From: an uncultured Sphingomonas sp.
GTDB lineage: Bacteria > Pseudomonadota > Alphaproteobacteria > Sphingomonadales > Sphingomonadaceae
Length of the DNA: 6,625 nt
Direction of reading: 5' to 3'
NCBI GenBank assembly: GCA_946886645.1
Contig: CAMPIY010000096.1
Location: forward strand, 1 to 6,625
The position numbers and the translations under genes are program-made. The notes under the pieces were generated by a model. It was not told where the DNA came from, did not search any database, and worked only from the letters and a program-made list of their open reading frames with translations. Below are positions 1 through 5,089 of the stretch, in pieces (position 1 is the stretch's first letter; the number at the start of each line of letters is the position of its first letter).

Positions 1-200
1 ACCTCATGCCCGGCTTGCTTGAGCCTCTCCAGGAACCGGCAGGCCTCCTCGAATTGCTCGGTCCGGGCGCGCTGGGTGAAGTCGCCGGAGATAACGACCA
101 GGTCGGGTTTTGCATCGTCGACGCGCCGCTCGACGGCCTCGACCAGCTTTGGATCGTGGGCGCCGAAATGGAGGTCGGAGAGGTGGATGAGGCGGGGCAT
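1..200 (-). CDS. Metallophosphoesterase, calcineurin-like (partial, N-terminal 66 residues)
   Basis: The reverse strand from the ATG at 200-198 translates as a typical calcineurin-like metallophosphoesterase N-terminus and runs off the left window edge. Two metal-binding blocks are visible: LSDLHFG at residues 7-13 (the D-x-H motif, D9 and H11) and SGDFTQRAR at residues 38-46 (the GD motif, D40). The later His-containing blocks would lie outside the window. The family uses a two-metal centre to hydrolyse phosphomonoesters or phosphodiesters, and the combination of blocks resembles the Icc/CpdA-type group (COG1409). That group contains cAMP phosphodiesterases, but the substrate cannot be assigned from 66 residues. 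A GAGG sequence lies 3 nt before the ATG and supports the start. The gene is divergent from the phosphotransferase, with 61 bp between the two chosen starts. No signal peptide is seen, so it is probably cytoplasmic. Confidence 0.85.
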   Translation of the reverse strand, partial: MPRLIHLSDLHFGAHDPKLVEAVERRVDDAKPDLVVISGDFTQRARTEQFEEACRFLERLKQAGHE

Positions 201-261
201 GAACCTCAAACCTACCGCACGCCGTCTTGTTTCCCGCCGCGACTTGACCGACACGACGAAA

Positions 262-1329
262 ATGGACCGAACCGAGGCGAACAGCGGGACGCGCGACGTA
301 TCCGAGCGGCTGCGCTTCGATGTCGCGGCGCTCGAACGCTGGATGGCCGACAATGTCGTGGGCTTCTCGGGCCCGCTGACCGTCAGCCAGTTCAAGGGCG
401 GTCAGTCCAACCCGACCTACCGACTCGATACGCCGTCCCGCAGTTTCGTCCTGCGGCGCAAGCCGCCCGGAAAGCTGCTCCCCGGCGCCCATGCGGTGGA
501 TCGTGAAGCGCGGGTGATAAGCGCCCTCGGCAAGCAGGGCTTTCCCGTGCCCCATATCCACGGCCTGTGTGAGGACGAGAACGTCATCGGCACGCCATTC
601 TTCGTCATGGACATGGTCGAGGGGCGGATCGTCTGGGACGCCTCTTTCCCCGACATGTCGCGCGAAGATCGCGCCGCCCATTTCGACGCAATGAACGCGA
701 CGATTGCGCGGCTGCACAGCTTCGATCCCGATGCGATCGGGCTCGGCGATTACGGCCGGGCTACCGGTTTCGTCGAGCGGCAGGTGGCGCGCTGGTCGAA
801 ACAATATGAGGGCGATGTCGAGGCGGGCCGCGTCCCCGCGATGGACCGGGTCAGCGCCTGGTTGAAGGACAACCTCCCGCCCGACAGCGGCGATTCACGC
901 GTGGTCCACGGCGACTATCGTTGCGACAATATGATTTTCGCGCCGGACCGCGCCGAGGTTCTGGCGGTGCTCGACTGGGAACTGTCCACGCTCGGCGATC
1001 CGGCCGCCGATTTCGTCTATCATTTGATGATGTACCGGATGCCGTCCGGCATGTTCACCGGGCTCGACGGCCTGGATTTCGCCGACCTCGGAATTCCGAC
1101 AGAAGAGGAATATGTCGCCGCTTATTGCCGGCGGACCGGGCGCGCCGCCCTGCCCCACCTCGACTATCTCGTCGTGTTCGTCATGTTCCGCATCGCCGCA
1201 ATCCTCCACGGCATTCGCGGGCGTCTCGCCAGGGGCAACGCCTCGTCCGCCCATGCCGAAGCGACGGCCGCACTGACCGAGCCGCTGGCCGAACTCGCCT
1301 GGAGCCAGGCACTCTCCGCTCGTCTCTGA
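262..1329 (+). CDS. Phosphotransferase family protein (aminoglycoside phosphotransferase/ACAD10-11-like kinase fold)
   Basis: This complete 355-residue protein has the APH/choline-kinase-like fold. The nucleotide-binding N-lobe shows FKGGQSNPTY (44-53), a glycine-rich-loop equivalent, followed by VLRRKPPGKLLPGAH (63-77). The latter is typical of the subfamily related to the kinase-like domain of human ACAD10/ACAD11. The catalytic Brenner motif is HGDYRCDN (216-223, with D218 as catalytic base and N223), and the metal-binding DWE is at 238-240, followed by STLGDPAADF. Bacterial members are often found with acyl-CoA dehydrogenases and are suspected of phosphorylating small hydroxylated molecules such as hydroxyacyl-CoA. 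No such neighbour is visible here and the substrate is unknown. The family name does not imply antibiotic resistance. The ATG at 262 is chosen because it starts shortly before the conserved region. An in-frame ATG at 199 would overlap the start of the divergent gene. No strong Shine-Dalgarno sequence precedes either start. Confidence 0.9.
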   Translation: MDRTEANSGTRDVSERLRFDVAALERWMADNVVGFSGPLTVSQFKGGQSNPTYRLDTPSRSFVLRRKPPGKLLPGAHAVDREARVISALGKQGFPVPHIHGLCEDENVIGTPFFVMDMVEGRIVWDASFPDMSREDRAAHFDAMNATIARLHSFDPDAIGLGDYGRATGFVERQVARWSKQYEGDVEAGRVPAMDRVSAWLKDNLPPDSGDSRVVHGDYRCDNMIFAPDRAEVLAVLDWELSTLGDPAADFVYHLMMYRMPSGMFTGLDGLDFADLGIPTEEEYVAAYCRRTGRAALPHLDYLVVFVMFRIAAILHGIRGRLARGNASSAHAEATAALTEPLAELAWSQALSARL

Positions 1330-1349
1330 CTCGCCCGGGCGTCCAAAAA

Positions 1350-1356
1350 TATTTAT
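1350..1356 (+). promoter_or_regulatory. Possible -10 element upstream of the cyclase operon
   Basis: The 47-bp gap between the phosphotransferase stop and the cyclase GTG contains the only marked AT-rich island in this part of the window (about 1344-1357), including TATTTAT. TCTGAC at 1325-1330 is a weak -35 candidate, 19 nt away. The position fits transcription of the three-gene cluster independently of the phosphotransferase, but the match is poor. This is a guess from base composition. Confidence 0.25.
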
Positions 1357-1376
1357 CGGGAAGTTAACCGTGGGGC

Positions 1377-3572
1377 GTGAGTCGAGTCGCCGCCGCGGGC
1401 AAAGCCGACGGGGGTCAGGGCGTTGCGATACATCGTGCCTTGGGAAAATCGCTGAGCGTGGATCAGCCGCAACGCCGTTGGGCGGCCGCCTCCGATCCGC
1501 TTGAGGCGGACGAGCGGCCGACGGTCGAGGGCGTCCTTCGTGATCTGAAACGGGTCCCGGTCGCCCGCCTGGCCGCGACCGCCTTCATCATTTTCTGGGC
1601 GATCCTGTTCGCTCGCTTCAGCTGGGAAGCGCCGATCAGCGTCGGCCCGGATGCCGAATGGCATTTCCCGCCGCGCGCCGGCGAACCGCGCCAGACCATC
1701 CCGATCGCGACCGATGCCGAGCGGGCGTTGTTCGATTTGCGCCAGGCGGTGGGCGAGCGGCGAAACGCCGTCGAACAGGACCCGCGCATCCTGCTCATTC
1801 CCTACACCCAGGACACGTTGCGCAACACGGCGAAGCGCTCGCCGCTCGACCGGGCAATCCTCGCCCGCGCGCTGACCAATCTCGATGCGATGGGCGCCAA
1901 GGCGATCGGCATCGACATCTTGATCGACCAGCCGCAGCCCGAGGATCCGCAGATCATGGCGGCGATGAAGGCGATGAAAACGCCGGTGTGGCTGGCCTAC
2001 GCCAACCGCAAATATGCGACGGCCGATATCGAGCAATGGCAGCAGGATTTCATGGACAATTGGTCGCGCCAACTGGCCGGCAGCCAGGTGAGGCAGACGT
2101 CCATTCGCGTCGAAACCGATGGCGACAATGTGCTGCGAAGCTGGCCCACGCTTCCGTCCGACCTCCCGCCCTTCCTGCCGCTCGCGCTGTCCGACATCCC
2201 GACGAATTTCAATTATCGCGGAAGCATCGATTTCAGGGTTCCGGCCAATCCGGAGCGGCCGGTCTTTTCCAAATTGCCAATCGACCTCTTCGCGGACCCG
2301 GCGACCGCGCCGATGATGACCGAGCAGGTCAGGGGCAAGATTGTCCTGATCGGCGGCGACCTGCCGGACCGCGACCAGTTCGAAATACCCTCGACCCGCG
2401 TCGACGGCCCGACGATGAGCGGCCTGGAGGTGCACGCGTCGATGCTGGCGCAATTGCTCGACCGGAGGCTGCCGATGCCGGCCGGATCGGTGTCGCTGTG
2501 GGCGCTTGCGATCCTCGTCGTCCTGTGCGGAGCGTTTACGGCGATGCTGGATGTGCGCCCCTGGGTCGTCGCGCTGGCGGTGCTCGGGCAACTGGTCTTC
2601 TTCGCCGGCGCGCCGTTCGTGTTCGAATGGCGTGGAATCGACACTTATGGCCTTCCCGCCTTCGGCTGGCTCGGCGGATGGACGCTGGCTTATGCCGCGA
2701 CCGGAGCGGCCGTGCGCGCGGTGGGTTCGGAGCAGCGGCGGTTCGCGCAATCGGCGCTGGGTAAATACCTCCCGCGCGACATCGCCGCCGAAATCCTGCG
2801 CGATCCGGCCAAGCTCTCACTGACCGGGGAGAAACGCGCCATCTACACTTTGTTCACCGACATCGAGGGCTTTACGGTGATGAGCCACCGCCTGCCGCCG
2901 GACCGCGTCGCGACCATCCTCAACGCCTACCTCGACGGCATGTGCGACATCGTCCTCGACCAGGGCGGAACGATCGACAAGTTCGTCGGCGACGCGGTCG
3001 TCGCCTTCTGGGGAGCTCCGATTGCCCGTGACGACGATGCAGATCGCGCCGCGCGGGCCCTGTTGGCGATGAACCGCTTCACCCAGGAATTTTCCGAACG
3101 GCACGACGAGCCCGGCGAACGGATGGGCCGTACCCGCGTCGGGCTTCACTATGGCGACGCGGTCGTGGGGAATTTCGGCGGCGAGGGACGGCTCAGCTAC
3201 ACCGCGCTCGGCGATGCGATGAACTGCGCGGCGCGGTTGGAGGGCGCCAACAAATATCTGAAGACGGTGGCGCTGGTCAGCGACGAGGCGAAGAGCCGGA
3301 CAAGCCTGGACGTCTTTCGCCCGATGGGCCGCATCATCCTGTCGGGACGGGCGACTCCGATCGTGGTGTGGGAGCCGGCGCCGGACATGGATCCGAAGCT
3401 CCGTTCCAGGCTTGCCTTATTATGGGACGCCTTCGATTCCGGCGACCGTGCCGCGCTCGACGAAATCGAGCAAATTTGTATAACCTGTGATAAGGACGCC
3501 GCGTTGTCGGCCTTTGCCTGCCGGCTGCGCGAGGCCGGGCCGGGGGGCGCGGTCCAGCTAACGGAGAAATGA
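1377..3572 (+). CDS. CHASE2-domain membrane adenylate cyclase (class III, IIIb-like)
   Basis: This 731-residue membrane receptor cyclase should convert ATP to cAMP. Its order is a cytoplasmic N-terminus, TM1 (about 64-81), an extracytoplasmic CHASE2 region (about 85-370, including GAKAIGIDILID at 173-184 and GKIVLIGG at 320-327), three more helices (about 372-390, 397-416, 424-447), and a catalytic domain (about 485-665). All class III residues are recognisable. The metal aspartates are D495 (FTDIEGFT) and D539 (KFVGDAV), the adenine-selecting residues are K535 and T609 (SYTALGDAMN), and the transition-state residues are N616 and R620. Thr rather than Asp at 609 indicates class IIIb, whose known members are often bicarbonate-responsive. 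A tail of about 60 residues carries C701-x-x-C704 and C715. The GTG at 1377 is the longest reading. The first 27 codons are poor in typical GC-rich codons (ATA, CAT, CGT, GGA, AAA), so the GTG at 1458 is a serious alternative. The stop overlaps or abuts the next start, which implies an operon. Confidence 0.93.
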   Translation: MSRVAAAGKADGGQGVAIHRALGKSLSVDQPQRRWAAASDPLEADERPTVEGVLRDLKRVPVARLAATAFIIFWAILFARFSWEAPISVGPDAEWHFPPRAGEPRQTIPIATDAERALFDLRQAVGERRNAVEQDPRILLIPYTQDTLRNTAKRSPLDRAILARALTNLDAMGAKAIGIDILIDQPQPEDPQIMAAMKAMKTPVWLAYANRKYATADIEQWQQDFMDNWSRQLAGSQVRQTSIRVETDGDNVLRSWPTLPSDLPPFLPLALSDIPTNFNYRGSIDFRVPANPERPVFSKLPIDLFADPATAPMMTEQVRGKIVLIGGDLPDRDQFEIPSTRVDGPTMSGLEVHASMLAQLLDRRLPMPAGSVSLWALAILVVLCGAFTAMLDVRPWVVALAVLGQLVFFAGAPFVFEWRGIDTYGLPAFGWLGGWTLAYAATGAAVRAVGSEQRRFAQSALGKYLPRDIAAEILRDPAKLSLTGEKRAIYTLFTDIEGFTVMSHRLPPDRVATILNAYLDGMCDIVLDQGGTIDKFVGDAVVAFWGAPIARDDDADRAARALLAMNRFTQEFSERHDEPGERMGRTRVGLHYGDAVVGNFGGEGRLSYTALGDAMNCAARLEGANKYLKTVALVSDEAKSRTSLDVFRPMGRIILSGRATPIVVWEPAPDMDPKLRSRLALLWDAFDSGDRAALDEIEQICITCDKDAALSAFACRLREAGPGGAVQLTEK
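3457..3484 (+). promoter_or_regulatory. Possible internal sigma70-like promoter before the secreted-protein gene
   Basis: TCGACG (3457-3462) and TATAAC (3479-3484) are separated by 16 nt inside the 3' end of the cyclase gene, about 85-90 nt before the next start. They match TTGACA and TATAAT at 4 of 6 and 5 of 6 positions. The patch 3471-3493 is unusually AT-rich and uses rare codons (TGT, ATA, TGT) for this gene. If real, it would let the downstream two genes be expressed without the cyclase. The coding tail may explain the composition equally well. Confidence 0.2.
3563..3567 (+). promoter_or_regulatory. Ribosome binding site that favours the second of two ATGs
   Basis: GGAGA ends 1 nt before the ATG at 3569 (which overlaps the cyclase stop as ATGA) and 7 nt before the ATG at 3575. 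The spacing is too short for the first ATG and near optimal for the second, so 3575 is preferred. The product differs by only two residues (MKMS versus MS). Confidence 0.55.
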
Positions 3573-3574
3573 AG

Positions 3575-4264
3575 ATGTCTCGCGTACTGCTTCTGGCGGC
3601 GAGTGCCGCCCTTCTCGCTTCCACCTCCGCCGCCGCGGCGGTGCTTGTCGTTCGCTCGTCCGGCCCGTCGGCCGGCGCCTATCCTCCGGGCAAGGCTCTT
3701 CCCGACACGCACAAGCTGAACCTCAAGGCGAGCGACGTCGTGGTGCTGCTCGATTCCCGCGGCACCCGCACCCTGCAGGGACCCGGCAGCTTCAGCGTGC
3801 TCGCCAGCGCATCGCCCGCCGCGACAACGGGCCGCACGACCGGCACCAGTGCGCGGCGCGTCCGCCTCGGGGCCGTGCGCGGCACCAATACGCGCAGCGT
3901 GTGGCAGGCCGATCTTGGCCAGTCGGGCAATGTCTGCATCGCCAATCCGGCAGACCTCGGCCTCTACCGCTCGGAAAGCGGCGCGGAGGCCAATGTCACG
4001 CTGACCGACGGCGCCAGCGGCAAGAAAGCCGACGTGCATTTCGCCGCCGGTCAGGCGATCGCCGCATGGCCGGCCGAGCTTCCCGCCGATTCGGGCGCGA
4101 AGATCGCCGTATCGGGTCTGGCCGCGCCGGCCACCCTTACGCTGAAAACCCTGTCGCCGGTGCCGTCCGGCCTGGAGGGAATGGCGCAGAGCCTGATCCG
4201 CGCCGATTGCCAGGCGCAGCTCGATGTGCTGATTGATACGTTCAGCGCCCGATCGGAGGGATAG
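3575..4264 (+). CDS. Secreted/periplasmic protein of unknown function, FecR-like N-terminal domain, in the cyclase operon
   Basis: This 229-residue protein (231 if started at 3569) is not one I recognise by name. It opens with a clear Sec signal peptide: a basic Arg, a hydrophobic stretch, then an Ala-rich end (residues 1 to about 22), with probable cleavage in the Ala run. There is no lipobox. The mature protein looks beta-rich. A stretch at about 55-76 (VVVLLDSRGTRTL, then GPGSFSV) resembles FecR-type periplasmic domains, which have alternating hydrophobic strands and a G-x-R/L-x-GPG turn. That similarity is judged by eye. A second region follows, with NVCIANPADLGLYR (near 119-132) and a helical C-terminus (MAQSLIRADCQAQLDVLIDTF). 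Exactly two cysteines (C121, codon 3935-3937, and C212) could form a disulphide in the periplasm. Location beside a CHASE2 sensor suggests it binds or modulates that sensor's outer domain, which is inference. Its stop is in frame with, and 9 nt before, the next gene. Confidence 0.8.
   Translation: MSRVLLLAASAALLASTSAAAAVLVVRSSGPSAGAYPPGKALPDTHKLNLKASDVVVLLDSRGTRTLQGPGSFSVLASASPAATTGRTTGTSARRVRLGAVRGTNTRSVWQADLGQSGNVCIANPADLGLYRSESGAEANVTLTDGASGKKADVHFAAGQAIAAWPAELPADSGAKIAVSGLAAPATLTLKTLSPVPSGLEGMAQSLIRADCQAQLDVLIDTFSARSEG
4255..4260 (+). promoter_or_regulatory. Shine-Dalgarno for the Popeye-like gene
   Basis: GGAGGG lies in the last codons of the preceding gene, 13 nt before the ATG at 4274. 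The spacing is longer than usual, but this is the only strong candidate. It makes translational coupling with termination at 4262-4264 plausible. Confidence 0.5.
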
Positions 4265-4273
4265 CGACGTGTC

Positions 4274-4936
4274 ATGACGATGGTGCTGCTCCTCTATGTC
4301 GCCATCTTCGCCGCGGCATTGGCAGCACTGCTCGCGCGCTCCCGCCTGACCAATCATTTGCTGCTCGGCCTCGCCGGCGCCTTCGGCGTCGCCTACGGCT
4401 TCCAGTTGCACGGCCTTTTCGGCGTCATCCTGCCCGCGCTGCTGCTGATGGTCGCGAGCGTTCAGGCCGGCAGCGTGCTGGTCGCCAACAAGGCGGCGCG
4501 CTTCAACCGGGAGGAAGAGGAAATGATGAGCGGGCCCTTGAGCGGGCTCGGCCGCGCCCAGGCCCGCCGCCTGCTCGACCAGGGATTCTGGATGGACGGA
4601 AGGCCCGGCGACGTACTGACCCGCGAGGGCGAGCAGGCCGCCCAACTTGTCTATCTTTCCAGGGGATCGGCCGATGTCCATGCCCATGGCCACCTGGTCG
4701 GCAGGATCGGCCCGCAGCAGCTGATCGGCGAAGCGACGGTGCTGGGCGGTGCCGCCGCGACGGCCACCGTCACGCTGACCGCGCCGTCACGCTTCTGGTG
4801 CGCGCAAGGCCATGCGCTCAACGCCTATCTCGCCGCCAACCCGGACGCCCGCCATGCCCTGGAGCATGGCTTCACCATCAGCCTGCGTGACAAGCTGGAG
4901 GCCATGAACCGCGCGGCGGCGCCGACCGTTAGTTAG
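4274..4936 (+). CDS. Popeye-like membrane protein: three TM helices plus cytoplasmic cyclic-nucleotide-binding fold
   Basis: This 220-residue protein has three hydrophobic helices (about 3-20, 28-45, 47-70) and then a soluble domain (about 77-210). Basic residues in the first loop (ARSRLTNH) and after TM3 (NKAARFNR) predict N-out/C-in topology, the arrangement of vertebrate Popeye proteins. The soluble domain follows the cNMP-binding/Popeye pattern: GDVLTREGEQAAQLVYLSRG (112-131), a turn VHAHGHLVGRIGPQQLIGEA (135-154), VTLTAPSRF (166-174), then C-terminal helices ending with RDKLEAMN. VTLTA followed by a polar residue and Arg-x matches what I recall of POPDC1 (VTLTAETR). Phosphate-binding-cassette Gly152-Glu153 are kept, but the usual Arg position is Ala162, so binding is likely divergent or weak. 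Encoded directly with an adenylate cyclase, it is a candidate local cAMP receiver. It has no DNA-binding domain, so it is not a Crp regulator. Popeye versus generic cNMP-binding family is judged by eye. Confidence 0.8.
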   Translation: MTMVLLLYVAIFAAALAALLARSRLTNHLLLGLAGAFGVAYGFQLHGLFGVILPALLLMVASVQAGSVLVANKAARFNREEEEMMSGPLSGLGRAQARRLLDQGFWMDGRPGDVLTREGEQAAQLVYLSRGSADVHAHGHLVGRIGPQQLIGEATVLGGAAATATVTLTAPSRFWCAQGHALNAYLAANPDARHALEHGFTISLRDKLEAMNRAAAPTVS

Positions 4937-4946
4937 TCAAATTAGG

Positions 4947-5072
4947 CCTCCCCCCTTGTGGGGGAGGTTGGTGGGGGGCGGGCCGCGTCTGCGGCCAAAA
5001 AGATCTATTTGGTCGGCATCCTCGGCTGGCGCCGATGACGCGCCCCCACCCAGCCTCCCCACAAGGGGGAGG
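4947..5072. repeat. 126-bp composite inverted-repeat element between convergent genes
   Basis: The left arm (4947-4980) and the right arm (5041-5072) are near-perfect reverse complements over about 32 bp, with a few single-base differences. They flank a 60-bp core. Each arm is itself a hairpin: CCTCCCCC/GGGGGAGG around a CTTGT loop (4947-4967), and CCTCCCC/GGGGAGG (5054-5072). The core adds GGCCGC-GTCT-GCGGCC (4981-4996) and CGGC-TGGC-GCCG (5023-5034). There is no coding potential. C/G-rich palindromes of this style recur in intergenic regions of sphingomonad and Caulobacter genomes (from memory). It is therefore probably a dispersed REP/BIME- or MITE-like unit. Copy number cannot be seen from one window. 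Confidence 0.65.
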
Positions 5073-5078
5073 GCTTTT
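5053..5078 (+). terminator. Probable rho-independent terminator of the cyclase operon
   Basis: GCCTCCCC (5053-5060) pairs with GGGGAGG-GC (5066-5074, one extra G) around a short ACAAG loop, followed directly by TTTT (5075-5078). It lies 117 nt after the last stop of the plus-strand operon and is the right arm of the inverted-repeat element. The T run exists only in the plus direction, so it does not obviously serve the convergent peptidase gene. Confidence 0.5.
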
Positions 5079-5089
5079 CCGGCTATCCG

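Noticed and set aside
244..249. TTGACC as a -35 element for the phosphotransferase
   Set aside because: The matching -10 position would fall inside the gene and shows no TATAAT-like sequence.
199..261. Upstream in-frame ATG that would extend the phosphotransferase by 21 residues
   Set aside because: It would overlap the start codon of the divergent gene and adds an Arg-rich, family-atypical leader; the 262 start leaves room for control signals.
4..804. 266-codon minus-strand open frame across the phosphotransferase start
   Set aside because: It conflicts with both the metallophosphoesterase N-terminus and the phosphotransferase, and no motifs are seen.
262..1329. Reading the phosphotransferase as an antibiotic-resistance gene
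   Set aside because: The VLRRKPPGKLLPGAH block places it in the ACAD10/11-like housekeeping group, and there is no mobile-element context.
1332..1341. Perfect palindrome CGCCCGGGCG after the phosphotransferase stop as a terminator
   Set aside because: It has no loop and no following T run, so it is too short for a stable hairpin. It is followed by an A-rich stretch instead.
1353..2750. 465-codon open frame on the minus strand opposite the cyclase
   Set aside because: It is antisense to a gene with clear domains. Its translation is Arg/Gly/His-rich with no family motifs, as usual for shadows in GC-rich DNA.
3197..4693. 498-codon open frame on the minus strand opposite the cyclase end, secreted-protein and Popeye-like genes
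   Set aside because: It spans three convincing plus-strand genes, has low-complexity Arg/Gly/Ala composition, and shows no recognisable domain.
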